A DNA stretch of 64,000 bases, from positions 186,001 to 250,000 of the forward strand of contig NZ_LFYO02000003.1 of assembly GCF_001182825.2 (NCBI RefSeq), in the 5' to 3' direction. A model generated the notes under the pieces. It was not told the DNA's origin, ran no database searches, and saw only the letters and a program-made list of their open reading frames with translations. The translations under genes were made by a program, and so were the position numbers. The number at the start of each line of letters is the position of its first letter. Position 1 is the first letter of the stretch. The DNA is from Streptococcus sp. X13SY08 (GTDB taxonomy: Bacteria; Bacillota; Bacilli; Lactobacillales; Streptococcaceae). Shown one piece after another: positions 39,274 through 48,246 of this stretch.

Positions 39274-40578
39274 ATGAAGAAAATTTTTATAGGTGTGAAA
39301 AACATTATAGAGAAGTATCGCCATATACTTATGCCCGCGCTGATTTTACTTAGTGCGCTTTGGTTTACAATAATCTGTATTGATCAATTATCTCATCCTG
39401 GAGATCAAGCTTGGTTCGCTCAGATTATTGGGCAGTTTCGTTATGGCTATATTGGCTTTATGATGCACCGTTATATGACTTGGTCCAGTCGTTTTTTCCT
39501 GGAAGGGTTGACTGCTTATTTTAGTGTTCATATCGTTCAGTTTATTGTCACTATTTTTATCACGACTTTCTTCTTTATAAAGGTTAACGTAAAGGATTTC
39601 GAAGAGAAATTTGGACAGACTTGGTTGAGTTTTTTGGTTCCCATCCTGTTTTTGGGAATGTTTTCTATTCAATTTTTTGTAAGTGCGGGTCTTGTTGCCA
39701 CAATGACCAATTATTATATTCCAATGGCTGCTTTTCGCTTCGCTTTTCATTTAAAAGGTCGCCCCTTGCCTTGGATGAGAGCTCTATCAATTCCCTTCTT
39801 GATTTTGGCTATGATGCAGGAGCAGTTTATGATACTCCTTTTGTTAATCATGGTGTATCAATTATTTATTAGACGAAGCTTAACGAATTGGAATATGATC
39901 TTTTTCGGTATTGGACTTCTTGGACTGGGGTCGGCAATGTGCTGTCCTGGCAATGCTATCCGAAAAGCAACTGAAATTCCAGTCTTCTTTCCAAATTTTG
40001 ATCGGGTTAGTCTACTGGAACGAATCATGATGATCTTTATGCATACTAGTGATGAATTGTTTGCTATTACCTATCCGTTTCTATTTCTATTCCTAGGGGT
40101 GTTGCTTCTAGTTGCTTGCTGGAATAGACGTAGATTGGCTTTTCTTGTGGGAATGATTCCAAGTGTGCTCATTGCAGCGGATTGCCTCAATCTATTGGGG
40201 TTTAATCTTCTGGATAATATGAGCCATTTGGGGTTTAATCTTCTGGATAATATGAGCCATGTCATTCATTTGGCAAAAGAGAAATTTTACCTAGATTTGC
40301 TTGCGGGTCGGACGATTCGTTACACTCTTCTGTATATCGTCATGTATTGCTTAATTGGAATAGTGATTTATGGATTATTTAAAGAAAAGAGAAAAGGAAT
40401 ATGGGCGCTCTATTTCTTAGTCATTGGCTTTGCAACAAGATTAGCTTTGGCTATGTCTGCTACCATGTTTGCCTCTAAAAATCGCACTCTGGTTCCATTT
40501 ATTTATGTTCTCTTTATGTTATCACTATATATCCTACAGGAGTGTAGGAATTACCCTCGAAAAATGATACAAAGGTAA
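39274..40578 (+). CDS. Polytopic membrane protein, possibly DUF6056 family
   Basis: 434 residues with about ten membrane helices. The pattern TNYYIPMAAF and CCPGNAIR resembles DUF6056 membrane proteins, which look like glycosyltransferase-type (GT-C) enzymes; this is tentative. The ribosome binding site is weak (AAAAGAAG, distant). A -10 TATAAT lies near 39234. The gene contains a perfect 33-base tandem duplication (40195-40227, 40228-40260) adding 11 residues in frame in a loop. Its GC is slightly lower than that of neighbours. Confidence 0.65.
   Translation: MKKIFIGVKNIIEKYRHILMPALILLSALWFTIICIDQLSHPGDQAWFAQIIGQFRYGYIGFMMHRYMTWSSRFFLEGLTAYFSVHIVQFIVTIFITTFFFIKVNVKDFEEKFGQTWLSFLVPILFLGMFSIQFFVSAGLVATMTNYYIPMAAFRFAFHLKGRPLPWMRALSIPFLILAMMQEQFMILLLLIMVYQLFIRRSLTNWNMIFFGIGLLGLGSAMCCPGNAIRKATEIPVFFPNFDRVSLLERIMMIFMHTSDELFAITYPFLFLFLGVLLLVACWNRRRLAFLVGMIPSVLIAADCLNLLGFNLLDNMSHLGFNLLDNMSHVIHLAKEKFYLDLLAGRTIRYTLLYIVMYCLIGIVIYGLFKEKRKGIWALYFLVIGFATRLALAMSATMFASKNRTLVPFIYVLFMLSLYILQECRNYPRKMIQR
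40195..40260 (+). repeat. Perfect 33-bp tandem duplication in a membrane protein gene
   Basis: Two identical adjacent 33-base units, beginning TTGGGGTTTAATC and ending GAGCCAT, code for LGFNLLDNMSH twice without changing frame. Confidence 0.95.
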
Positions 40579-40738
40579 CGATGCATTAGAGTTCACTGAG
40601 CGATTATCACTTTTCGCTTTTTATTACAAAAAGAGGCTTGGCATTACTTTTGTCCCAAACACATTTGTAATGAGATATCCTATTGATTGACCAATCGTTA
40701 ATCAGAATAGGAAATTGATTGTTAAGGAAAATAAACGA

Positions 40739-42085
40739 ATGAAAAAACACGAAATTGTTCAAACTTATGGATTGACGACAGCTATTGCCATGATTGTAGG
40801 AGTGGTGATTGGGTCTGGAATTTATTTTAAGGTGGATGACATCTTAGTATATGCTGGTGGAAATGTCTGGCTAGGGATGCTAGTCATTGCTTTAGGCTCT
40901 TTTGCAGTGGTGTTTGGTAGCCTTGGTATTTCTGAGTTGGCAACACGCCATGATGAAAATGGGGGAATCTTTTCTTACTATGCCCGCTATATTAGTCCAG
41001 GACTAGCAGCTTCTCTTGGTCTTTTTTCAGCCTATGTCTATCTGCCCACGGTGATTGCAGTAGTAGCTTGGGTGGCAGCTAATTTTACACTGGGTAGCCA
41101 ATCAAGTCTTGAAGCTCAGACTTTGTTAGCAGCTCTCTACTTGGTTATATTAACGTTCTTGAATATCTATTCTAAAATGCTTGCAGGTTATTTTCAATCC
41201 CTGTCTACGCTGATTAAAATTGTTCCACTATTAGCTATTGCTTTGGTCGGACTTTTCTGGCAGGGGCAGGCGCCACAACTACCTCAGGAATTGACTCCTA
41301 TTGAGCCAAGAGATGTAGGTTTTGGCTGGCTCTCAGCCCTGATGCCGTTGTACTTTGCCTATGATGGGTGGACAGTCGTCGCTAATATTGCTCCAGAAAT
41401 TAAAAATCCCAAGCGTAATCTTTCTCGCGCCTTTATCATTGGACCCATGTTAATCTTGGTGCTCTACCTGATTTTCTTTTATGGTTTGACCCAAATTTTG
41501 GGACCCACTTATATCATGACAACCGGTAATGATGCGGTTATCCATGCGACTAATCTGGTCTATGGTCCGTTTATCAGTAAAATCCTTTTGGTCATCATCA
41601 TTATCGCAGTCTTGGGTGTCTCTAATGGTATGCTACTAGCAACTATGCGGTTGCCACAGGCATTTGCGGAGCGTGGCTGGATTAAGAGTGAGAAAATGGC
41701 AAAAATCCATCTCAAATACCAATTATCTGTGCCAGCAAGCTTATCTGTGGCAGGCGTAACCTTGGTTTGGTTGGGGATTCATTATTTGGTGAGCAAGTTC
41801 AATCTTCTTCCGAGAAGTGACATTAGTGAAATTACCATCGTTTTCAATAATACCTGCTTCATTTTCTTGTATTTCATTGTTTTGAGATTGTTCTTAAAAG
41901 GCGAGATTAAAAATCGTCTGACAGGATTTGTGGCACCAATTTTAGCCATTATTTCTGCCATTACTTTGTTGGTAGGAAGCCTATTGACAAACTTTGCCAC
42001 AGCAGCTTGCTTCCTTCTGGTTTGTCTGGGACTTTGTCTCATCAGCTTTGCTATTTACAAGAAAAATACAAAAGGAATAAACTAG
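40739..42085 (+). CDS. APC family amino acid permease
   Basis: 448 residues, about twelve helices. The first helix reads LTTAIAMIVGVVIGSGIYFKVDD, the glycine-rich substrate motif of APC transporters (GSGIY). FAYDGWTVVANIAPEIKNP is the helix 6 region and following loop. It resembles the LAT-type exchangers of Gram-positives (SteT-like); the amino acid is not predictable. ATG 40739 is chosen because AAGGA lies ten bases upstream; the in-frame TTG at 40715 precedes it. It is a single gene with its own terminator. Confidence 0.88.
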   Translation: MKKHEIVQTYGLTTAIAMIVGVVIGSGIYFKVDDILVYAGGNVWLGMLVIALGSFAVVFGSLGISELATRHDENGGIFSYYARYISPGLAASLGLFSAYVYLPTVIAVVAWVAANFTLGSQSSLEAQTLLAALYLVILTFLNIYSKMLAGYFQSLSTLIKIVPLLAIALVGLFWQGQAPQLPQELTPIEPRDVGFGWLSALMPLYFAYDGWTVVANIAPEIKNPKRNLSRAFIIGPMLILVLYLIFFYGLTQILGPTYIMTTGNDAVIHATNLVYGPFISKILLVIIIIAVLGVSNGMLLATMRLPQAFAERGWIKSEKMAKIHLKYQLSVPASLSVAGVTLVWLGIHYLVSKFNLLPRSDISEITIVFNNTCFIFLYFIVLRLFLKGEIKNRLTGFVAPILAIISAITLLVGSLLTNFATAACFLLVCLGLCLISFAIYKKNTKGIN

Positions 42086-42117
42086 AAAAGTAGATGAAAG
42101 TCTACTTTTTCTTTTTC
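42086..42117 (+). terminator. Terminator of the permease gene
   Basis: AAAAGTAGA/TCTACTTTT with T-rich tail. Confidence 0.8.
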
Positions 42118-42125
42118 AAATCCTG

Positions 42126-42153
42126 TTGACAAATTTTTGAGAAGGAATAAAAT
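42126..42153 (+). promoter_or_regulatory. tRNA-Thr promoter
   Basis: -35 TTGACA, 16-base spacer, -10 TAAAAT. Confidence 0.75.
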
Positions 42154-42164
42154 ATGGGGTGTAA

Positions 42165-42237
42165 GCCGACTTATCTCAGTTGGTAGAGCAACGCACTCGT
42201 AACGCGTAGGTCGTAGGTTCGATCCCTATAGTCGGCA
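42165..42237 (+). tRNA. tRNA-Thr (anticodon CGT)
   Basis: 73 bases: acceptor GCCGACT/AGTCGGC, D arm with TTGGTAGAGC, anticodon loop CTCGTAA (anticodon CGT, codon ACG) and T loop GTTCGATCC. The last pair of the anticodon stem is an A-C mismatch. CCA is not encoded. A terminator follows at 42252-42280. Confidence 0.93.
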
Positions 42238-42251
42238 TTTAGGAAAAGACG

Positions 42252-42280
42252 AAAAGCCTTCTGTTTGAGAAGGCTTTTTT
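42252..42280 (+). terminator. tRNA-Thr terminator
   Basis: AAAGCCTTCT/AGAAGGCTTT and a T run. Confidence 0.88.
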
Positions 42281-42401
42281 CAATTTGTAGGAAGAGTACA
42301 CTTGTTCAAAAGCAGTTAAATAGGATAAAGCACGATGAACTCTGTTGTTTTATAGAAAGTTTCTTATTCTTAATTCGTCTCAAAAAAATAGCTTGCGCCT
42401 A

Positions 42402-42430
42402 TTGCCAAATGGTCTTTCTTTTGATAGAAT
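42402..42430 (+). promoter_or_regulatory. rpmB promoter
   Basis: -35 TTGCCA, 17-base spacer, -10 TAGAAT. The roughly 85-base leader holds a small hairpin around ATGTGGTGCTAGCACAT. Confidence 0.65.
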
Positions 42431-42519
42431 GGATAGGTATGTGGTGCTAGCACATCCTTATATTGTTTTGATTTAGAAAAATCTGGACATATACATGTCT
42501 ACGTAGGAGGAAAATACAA

Positions 42520-42708
42520 ATGGCTAAAGTATGTTACTTTACAGGTCGTAAGACTGTATCAGGCAACAACCGTTCACACGCGATGAACCAAACAAAACGT
42601 ACTGTTAAACCAAATCTTCAAAAAGTTACTGTTTTGATCGACGGTAAACCTAAGAAAGTTTGGGCTTCAGCTCGTGCTCTTAAATCAGGCAAAGTTGAAC
42701 GCGTTTAA
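42520..42708 (+). CDS. rpmB: Ribosomal protein bL28
   Basis: 62 residues beginning [22 protein letters not shown], the bL28 signature. It is a 50S subunit structural protein. It has a strong GTAGGAGG site, its own promoter and a terminator at 42718-42740. It is encoded on the strand opposite to rpmF-rpmG and far from them. Confidence 0.96.
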   Translation: MAKVCYFTGRKTVSGNNRSHAMNQTKRTVKPNLQKVTVLIDGKPKKVWASARALKSGKVERV

Positions 42709-42717
42709 TAGAAACAG

Positions 42718-42740
42718 CAGCCCACTAGGGCTGTTTTTTC
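42718..42740 (+). terminator. rpmB terminator
   Basis: CAGCCC/GGGCTG hairpin plus six T. Confidence 0.85.
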
Positions 42741-42840
42741 TTTGTCTGAAACCTGCTTTTTCTGTTGTCACAGTCTTCTTTTTACAGCTCCCTAAAAATA
42801 TGATAAAATGGTGTGATAAAACTATTTGAGGTAACAAAAT

Positions 42841-43206
42841 ATGACTGTTAAAATCAATACAAAAGACGGCCAAATTGAATTGACAGACGATGTCATCGCT
42901 ACGGTTGTAGGCGGTGCAACGACTGAGATTTTCGGTGTAGTCGGTATGGCAAGTAAGTCAGCTATCAAAGATAATTTCCAAGCCCTTCTTCGCAAAGAAA
43001 ATTATGCAAAAGGTGTTGTGGTTAAAACAACTGAAGAAGGTAGCATTGTGGTTGATGTTTATACGGTCATGAGCTACGGTGTCAAGATTTCTGAAGTATC
43101 ACGCAATATCCAAGAGCGCGTGAAATTCAACTTGGAAAATCAATTAGGTATCGCAGCGGATACTGTCAATGTCTATATCCAAAATATTAAGGTCGTAGGA
43201 GAATAA
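42841..43206 (+). CDS. Asp23/Gls24 family envelope stress protein
   Basis: 121 residues of one Asp23 domain (ELTDDVIATVVGGATTEIFGVVGM). It is encoded two bases before fakA, a pairing conserved across Firmicutes (YloU-FakA). Family members associate with the membrane and envelope stress; the exact role with fatty-acid kinase is unclear. A paralogue lies beside nusB at 55085. Confidence 0.9.
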   Translation: MTVKINTKDGQIELTDDVIATVVGGATTEIFGVVGMASKSAIKDNFQALLRKENYAKGVVVKTTEEGSIVVDVYTVMSYGVKISEVSRNIQERVKFNLENQLGIAADTVNVYIQNIKVVGE

Positions 43207-43208
43207 TT

Positions 43209-44876
43209 GTGTCTAAAATTACAACTAGTTTATTTCAAGAAATGGTGCAGGCTGCGTCAACCCGTCTGAATAAACAAGCCGAATATGTAAATTCATTGAA
43301 TGTCTTTCCTGTTCCAGATGGTGACACAGGAACCAACATGGGCATGACCATTACAAATGGTGCCAAAGAAGTAGCGGACAAACCAGCTAATACAGTTGGT
43401 GAGGTCGGTCAAATCCTTTCTAAAGGTCTCCTTATGGGTGCGCGTGGGAATTCAGGCGTTATTACTTCTCAATTATTCCGTGGCTTTGGTCAATCTATCA
43501 AAGGCAAAGAAGAGCTAGATGGAAAAGACTTGGCACAAGCCTTCCAAAGTGGTGTTGAAGTAGCTTATAAAGCCGTTATGAAACCAGTTGAAGGGACTAT
43601 CTTGACAGTTTCTCGTGGCGCTGCGACTGCGGCACTTAAAAAAGCAGAGCAGACAGATGATGCCGTTGAGGTTATGCGTGCGACTGTTGAAGGTGCTAAA
43701 CGTGCCTTAGCAAAGACTCCAGAAATGCTTCCAGTATTGAAAGAAGTTGGCGTTGTTGACTCCGGTGGTCAAGGTTTAGTGTATATTTATGAAGGTTTCT
43801 TATCAGCTTTGACAGGGGAATATATCGCTTCTGATGATTTTCAGGCAACACCTGCTGTTATGTCGGAAATGATCAATGCTGAACATCATAAATCGGTTGC
43901 GGGTCATGTTGCAACGGAAGATATTACATATGGTTACTGTACCGAGATTATGGTGGCGCTTCGTCAAGGTCCGACTTACGTAAAAGAATTCGACTATGAT
44001 GATTTCCGTAATTATTTGAACGATCTTGGGGATTCACTTCTTGTGGTCAATGATGATGAAATCGTAAAAGTTCACGTCCACACAGAGGACCCAGGACTTG
44101 TTATGCAAGCAGGTCTTCAATATGGTAGTTTGGTCAAAGTGAAAGTAGACAACATGCGTGAACAGCATGACGCCGTTGTTGAAAAAGTTACAAATGAATT
44201 CCAACGTCCTACTGAGCAAAAAGAATATGCTATTATTGCAGTAGCAGCGGGTAATGGTTTGACTGAAATATTGAAATCTCAAGGTGTAGACTATGTGATT
44301 TCTGGCGGTCAAACAATGAATCCATCAACGGAAGACTTTGTTAAAGCTATTGATTTGGTAAATGCACGTAACGTCATCATTTTGCCAAACAATAAAAATA
44401 TCTTCATGGCAGCTCAATCAGCAGCAGAAGTTGCTGAAGTGGCGATTAAAGTTGTTGAAACACGTACTGTTCCTCAAGGTTTAACAAGTTTGTTGGCCTT
44501 TGATCCAAGTCGAGATATCGCTGCTAACTTTGAAACCATGACAGCGTCACTTGCAGATGTGAAGAGCGGAAGCGTGACAACGGCTGTTCGTGATACGACT
44601 ATTGACGGTCTTGAAATTCATGAAAATGATAATTTGGGAATGGTTGATGGTAAAATCGTCGTGTCAAATCCAGATATGACGCAAACTCTTGAAGCAACAT
44701 TTGAAAAAATGTTGGATGAAGATAGTGAGATTGTGACAATTTATGTTGGCGAAGAAGGGAACCAAGAATTGGCAGCCCAAATCGCAGATCAATTAGAAGA
44801 AAAATTTGAAGATGTAGAAGCTGAAATCCATCAAGGGGATCAGCCGGTCTATCCATATCTCTTTAGTGTAGAATAA
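43209..44876 (+). CDS. fakA: Fatty acid kinase catalytic subunit FakA
   Basis: 555 residues, GTG start after GGAG. The N-terminal DhaL-type kinase domain has NVFPVPDGDTGTNMGMT and GARGNSGVITSQLFRG, which bind ATP and magnesium. A middle domain with HVHTEDPG and a C-terminal DegV-like part follow. It phosphorylates fatty acids carried by FakB to feed phospholipid synthesis. It is often annotated as a DAK2 or YloV protein. It ends with a strong terminator. Confidence 0.93.
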   Translation: MSKITTSLFQEMVQAASTRLNKQAEYVNSLNVFPVPDGDTGTNMGMTITNGAKEVADKPANTVGEVGQILSKGLLMGARGNSGVITSQLFRGFGQSIKGKEELDGKDLAQAFQSGVEVAYKAVMKPVEGTILTVSRGAATAALKKAEQTDDAVEVMRATVEGAKRALAKTPEMLPVLKEVGVVDSGGQGLVYIYEGFLSALTGEYIASDDFQATPAVMSEMINAEHHKSVAGHVATEDITYGYCTEIMVALRQGPTYVKEFDYDDFRNYLNDLGDSLLVVNDDEIVKVHVHTEDPGLVMQAGLQYGSLVKVKVDNMREQHDAVVEKVTNEFQRPTEQKEYAIIAVAAGNGLTEILKSQGVDYVISGGQTMNPSTEDFVKAIDLVNARNVIILPNNKNIFMAAQSAAEVAEVAIKVVETRTVPQGLTSLLAFDPSRDIAANFETMTASLADVKSGSVTTAVRDTTIDGLEIHENDNLGMVDGKIVVSNPDMTQTLEATFEKMLDEDSEIVTIYVGEEGNQELAAQIADQLEEKFEDVEAEIHQGDQPVYPYLFSVE

Positions 44877-44880
44877 ACTC

Positions 44881-44914
44881 AAAAACTAGTCCCATCAAAG
44901 GACTAGTTTTTTAT
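44881..44914 (+). terminator. fakA terminator
   Basis: AAAAACTAGTCC/GGACTAGTTTTTT stem. Confidence 0.88.
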
Positions 44915-44978
44915 GAAATGGGATAGTAGGAAGCATGAAGGCTTAGCCTAGCAGAGGAATTTTCATTAGTATCTCCTT

Positions 44979-45668
44979 TTATTTTAAACCCTCGATAAAC
45001 CGTTGAGCAATCTCTTTTGGACGGGTAATGGCTCCACCGACCACGATGCTCACAACGCCTAATTGTTGGATTTCCTTTGCTTGCTCGGGAGTGTGTATTT
45101 TTCCTTCTGCAATCACTGGAATTCCAGCTTGACATAATTGAGCAATTAACTCTATGTCAGGTCCTTCAGTTTGGTGACTATATGAGGTGTAGCCAGAAAG
45201 AGTTGTGCCTACAAAGTCAATTTCTGCTTGGTAGGCATTGACTCCCTCCTCGAATGTTGAAATGTCTGCCATAAACAGTTGATGAGGATATTTTTCTTTT
45301 ATTTCCTTGATGAACTGATTGATCTTTTTGCCATCAAAACGTTCTCTTTTTGTACAATCTAAGGCTATTACCTCTATATTTAGAGCCACTAATTCATCAA
45401 TTTCTGCCATAGTTGCAGTGATAAAAGCCTCCTGAGGAGGATATTCCTTTTTTATGATGCCGATAATAGGTAAGTCAATTACAGCCTGAATCTCTTGTAT
45501 ATCTCTAACAGAATTAGCGCGGATACCTACAGCTCCAGCTTCTTGTGCTGCAATGGCTAACAGTGGCATTATTCCCCCTTTTTCTGTATAGAGTGGCTCT
45601 CCGGGTAAGGCCTGACAAGACACAATAATACCATTTTTTACCTGCTCTATAAAATCTTGTCTATCCAA
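44979..45668 (-). CDS. nanE: N-acetylmannosamine-6-phosphate 2-epimerase
   Basis: 229 residues, TIM-barrel. The product converts ManNAc-6-P to GlcNAc-6-P in sialic acid or ManNAc use, upstream of NagA. Family blocks are [35 protein letters not shown] and [13 protein letters not shown]. It uses a TTG start (45668) with a very strong AAGGAGG seven bases upstream. No other sialic acid genes are nearby; a truncated RpiR-type regulator precedes it with a cre site, suggesting a reduced nan locus under catabolite control. Confidence 0.93.
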   Translation of the reverse strand: MDRQDFIEQVKNGIIVSCQALPGEPLYTEKGGIMPLLAIAAQEAGAVGIRANSVRDIQEIQAVIDLPIIGIIKKEYPPQEAFITATMAEIDELVALNIEVIALDCTKRERFDGKKINQFIKEIKEKYPHQLFMADISTFEEGVNAYQAEIDFVGTTLSGYTSYSHQTEGPDIELIAQLCQAGIPVIAEGKIHTPEQAKEIQQLGVVSIVVGGAITRPKEIAQRFIEGLK

Positions 45669-45719
45669 AGTGAACCTCCTTATGAATTGTGAATGATAGT
45701 GCGATTAAAATTTTCAACT

Positions 45720-45902
45720 TTAACATATTTTAGCAAAACGGTTTAAGCTGGCTTGGGAAACATGGATTTCTTTGGTGAAGTATTCTGCAGAAAAATTTGT
45801 TGGGTAATGAGTTAGAAATTGATGAGCGATACTTTTTTCGATGTGTGTCATAGAAACTAGCGATGCATCAATCAATGGTCTGAGCTGTTTTTGTTGTTTC
45901 AT
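45720..45902 (-). pseudogene. RpiR/MurR family regulator, truncated to its DNA-binding domain
   Basis: 60 residues only, ending HVSQASLNRFAKIC; family members have about 250. The helix-turn-helix part (SMTHIEKSIAHQFLTHYPTNF, then TKEIHVSQASLNRFAK) is present, but the sugar-phosphate-binding SIS domain is gone. The nanE ribosome binding site begins about 40 bases later, so nearly the whole second domain seems deleted. As it stands it could bind DNA without sensing ligand, or be a dead remnant. Confidence 0.75.
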
Positions 45903-45915
45903 AGACTCCTTTTTC

Positions 45916-45940
45916 AGTAAACGTTTACAATATATATTGT
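45916..45940 (-). promoter_or_regulatory. cre site and overlapping palindrome before the rpiR-nanE genes
   Basis: On the minus strand TGTAAACGTTTACT (45916-45929) fits the CcpA cre consensus except for the last base. It overlaps a perfect 14-base palindrome ACAATATATATTGT (45927-45940), a plausible operator of the adjacent RpiR regulator. Confidence 0.7.
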
Positions 45941-46046
45941 ATATGGTTCAGAAAAATATTTCAACTAAATACAAAAAATAGAAAATAGCTTCATGGGATG
46001 TCATTTCTTCCTTAGTTTAGAAACTTGCTTTCACATACTATTTCTC

Positions 46047-46074
46047 TTGCAAATCTACAACTTTATGGTATAAT
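46047..46074 (+). promoter_or_regulatory. rpsF operon promoter
   Basis: -35 TTGCAA, 16-base spacer, -10 TATAAT. The 70-base leader has ACCCC/GGGGT hairpin (46099-46123 region), where S6:S18 autoregulatory structures sit in other bacteria; the known CCG bulge is not evident. Confidence 0.7.
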
Positions 46075-46147
46075 AGTATCTTGTGAGCAACCCTCACTTA
46101 CCCCTTGCAAAGACTTGGGGTCATTAGACCAAAAGGAGGAACTATCA

Positions 46148-46438
46148 ATGGCTAAATACGAAATTCTTTATATTATTCGTCCAAACATTGAAGAAGAAGC
46201 AAAAACTGCTTTGGTAGAACGTTTTGACTCTATCTTGACAGACAACGGTGCTACAATCGTTGAATCAAAAGACTGGGAAAAACGTCGTCTTGCATACGAA
46301 ATCAAAGATTTCCGTGAAGGACTTTACCATATCGTGAACGTTGAAGCAAACGACGATGTAGCTCTTAACGAGTTTGACCGTTTGTCAAAAATCAACGGCG
46401 ATATTCTTCGTCACATGATCGTTAAAACTGACGCGTAA
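46148..46438 (+). CDS. rpsF: Ribosomal protein bS6
   Basis: 96 residues beginning [19 protein letters not shown]. It is a 30S protein that binds bS18, encoded two genes later. ATG 46148 has AAAGGAGG. An in-frame ATG at 46025 is upstream of the promoter and is not the start. It heads the standard rpsF-ssb-rpsR operon. Confidence 0.96.
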   Translation: MAKYEILYIIRPNIEEEAKTALVERFDSILTDNGATIVESKDWEKRRLAYEIKDFREGLYHIVNVEANDDVALNEFDRLSKINGDILRHMIVKTDA

Positions 46439-46449
46439 GAAGGTGCTTT

Positions 46450-46947
46450 ATGATTAATAATGTAGTACTTGTTGGTCGTATGACTAAAGATGCAGAACTT
46501 CGTTATACACCGTCTAACCAAGCTGTTGCGACTTTTACACTTGCAGTTAACCGTACGTTTAAAAATCAAAATGGTGAACGTGAAGCGGATTTTATCAACG
46601 TGGTGATTTGGCGTCAGCAAGCTGAAAATTTGGCAAATTGGGCTAAAAAAGGTGCTTTGATTGGTGTTACTGGTCGTATTCAGACTCGTAACTACGAAAA
46701 TCAACAGGGCCAACGCGTTTACGTAACGGAAGTTATTGCAGATTCTTTCCAAATGTTGGAAAGTCGTACTGCACGTGAAGGTCAAGGTGGCGGTTATTCT
46801 ACTGGTAATTCATTTGGCGGTGGAAATGACTACAGTTCATCTTATCAAGCGCCTGCGCAATCTACACCAAACTTCGCTCGTGAAGAATCAAGTCCATTTG
46901 GTGCAACCAATCCAATGGATATTTCGGATGACGATCTTCCATTCTAA
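46450..46947 (+). CDS. ssb: Single-stranded DNA-binding protein
   Basis: 165 residues. The N-terminal OB fold starts [24 protein letters not shown] flexible Gly/Gln/Ser-rich linker follows, ending in the acidic tip [10 protein letters not shown] that recruits repair and replication partners. It is essential for replication and also used in natural transformation. It lies 11 bases after rpsF. Confidence 0.96.
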   Translation: MINNVVLVGRMTKDAELRYTPSNQAVATFTLAVNRTFKNQNGEREADFINVVIWRQQAENLANWAKKGALIGVTGRIQTRNYENQQGQRVYVTEVIADSFQMLESRTAREGQGGGYSTGNSFGGGNDYSSSYQAPAQSTPNFAREESSPFGATNPMDISDDDLPF

Positions 46948-46962
46948 GAATGGACTGGACAA

Positions 46963-47085
46963 CTCAAATTTGATTTGAGTACGGGCTAAAAATTCGGAAA
47001 AAAGATAAACTCTCCTAGTACCTGATGTACTTCGTCAAGTTTCCTATTTTTCAGTCGTTTTTTAGAGCCCTTTACATCATAATAT
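46963..47085 (+). repeat. AGAT/CCTA hairpin element between ssb and rpsR
   Basis: Hairpin CTCAAAT/ATTTGAG (46963-46979), then GGGCT/AGCCC closing stem (46983-46987 with 47066-47070). Inside, GGAAAAA-AGAT-AAACT (AGAT 47003-47006) faces AGTTT-CCTA-TTTTTC (CCTA 47043-47046), with tip AGTAC/GTACT. The tail is ACATCATAAT. Unlike the hisS, dnaJ and uvrA copies, a normal AAGGAG ribosome binding site follows it. Confidence 0.7.
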
Positions 47086-47098
47086 AAGGAGAACACAC

Positions 47099-47338
47099 AT
47101 GGCTCAACAACGTCGTGGCGGATTCAAACGCCGTAAAAAAGTTGACTTTATCGCAGCTAACAAAATTGAATATGTTGATTACAAAGATACTGAGCTTCTT
47201 AGCCGTTTCATCTCAGAACGTGGAAAAATTCTTCCACGTCGTGTAACTGGAACTTCAGCTAAAAACCAACGTAAAGTAACGACAGCTATCAAACGTGCTC
47301 GCGTAATGGCTTTGCTACCATTTGTAAACGAAGATTAA
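47099..47338 (+). CDS. rpsR: Ribosomal protein bS18
   Basis: 79 residues beginning [23 protein letters not shown] in the streptococcal manner (basic N-terminus, [20 protein letters not shown] core). It is a 30S partner of bS6. The zinc ligands of C+ paralogues are absent. ATAAGGAG precedes the ATG. It is separated from ssb by the structured element. Confidence 0.96.
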   Translation: MAQQRRGGFKRRKKVDFIAANKIEYVDYKDTELLSRFISERGKILPRRVTGTSAKNQRKVTTAIKRARVMALLPFVNED

Positions 47339-47339
47339 T

Positions 47340-47365
47340 AAAAAGGTCCGTTATGGACCTTTTTG
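47340..47365 (+). terminator. rpsR terminator
   Basis: AAAAAGGTCC/GGACCTTTTT hairpin. Confidence 0.88.
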
Positions 47366-47462
47366 GTTTCTTTGTATGAAAGTAATATTAGAATGATGAC
47401 GAATATAATTCAGAACCATGACGCAGAGTCATCTATCAAGGATCAATTCCTGAATAACAAAG

Positions 47463-47484
47463 AAAAGGCCGAATGGCCTTTTTT
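47463..47484. terminator. Bidirectional terminator
   Basis: AAAAGGCC/GGCCTTTT with T runs on both strands, between the convergent rpsR and liaF-like genes. Confidence 0.75.
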
Positions 47485-48178
47485 AGTCAACATAAATCAT
47501 GCTGAGCTGAGAAAGAAGGTTGGAACCTGTCAAATAGACTTGTTTACTTGTTGATTGGGTTTGTGTAGGGATTGCAACATCGCTCAAGTTGGATTTAAGA
47601 GCATTGAGGACACCGACGTGTTTTGGCAGTCGAATTTGGCAAGAAGAGCAGGTGTTTTCGATTGTAATATAGGTTACGTTATTTGTGAATTTGGCTTGTG
47701 ATAGGTCGATTTTGCTACTACCACAGAAGGATTTAATTGTTACCGCTTGCAAATCATTGGTATTTGAAAATTCGTAGTTTTCTTTGAAGTGACTGACAAC
47801 GGTCAAATAAGAGCTATCATTAGTCATTGGTTTTGCGCCGTCTGTTTGAAATTGCATCAAGTGGTTCTGCTTCTTGTTTTTATTTAGGCTGTGGATAGCG
47901 ATTCCCAGTACAAGGAGTCCGAAGAAAAGTGGACCTCCATTAAATGGAAGATACCATTCTGGTGTGATTTCGCGAATATAAAGTGCAGAGAAGCCTAGTC
48001 CTAAAAAGAAAAGAATAGCATTGCGGTTTTCAGCGCCTAGCCACAGTAGTCCAAGTGCGATGAGCAATGTGAACCGAAAATAATCAAATATGAGATTGAG
48101 CTCAGGGATAAAAGCTAGTAGGATAAGATATACTGCGAAAATGATCCAGAGCAGTTGCCAAGTATAAGATTTTTTCAT
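47483..48178 (-). CDS. LiaF-like membrane protein (cell-wall stress)
   Basis: 231 residues. The N-terminal half has about four short membrane helices. The C-terminal half is a beta-rich soluble domain (AVTIKSFCGSSKIDLSQAKF) like that of LiaF, the negative regulator of the LiaRS cell-envelope stress system. No liaS-liaR genes adjoin it here, so a direct Lia role is not shown. The start is set at ATG 48178 with TGGAGG; longer in-frame upstream sequence would run into the neighbouring gene. -10 TATAAT lies at about 48205-48210. Confidence 0.75.
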   Translation of the reverse strand: MKKSYTWQLLWIIFAVYLILLAFIPELNLIFDYFRFTLLIALGLLWLGAENRNAILFFLGLGFSALYIREITPEWYLPFNGGPLFFGLLVLGIAIHSLNKNKKQNHLMQFQTDGAKPMTNDSSYLTVVSHFKENYEFSNTNDLQAVTIKSFCGSSKIDLSQAKFTNNVTYITIENTCSSCQIRLPKHVGVLNALKSNLSDVAIPTQTQSTSKQVYLTGSNLLSQLSMIYVD

Positions 48179-48212
48179 AAAAACCTCCAATCTATCAACT
48201 CTCATTATAACA

Positions 48213-48240
48213 AAAAAACAGACATGAATGTCTGTTTTTA
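48213..48240 (-). terminator. Terminator of the DUF1129 gene
   Basis: AAACAGACA/TGTCTGTTT palindrome with T run on the minus strand. Confidence 0.8.
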
Positions 48241-48246
48241 ATTGTA

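Noticed and set aside
44979..46010. Genomic island boundary with attachment sites around nanE
   Set aside because: No tRNA-end repeat, integrase or direct repeat is visible at either side.
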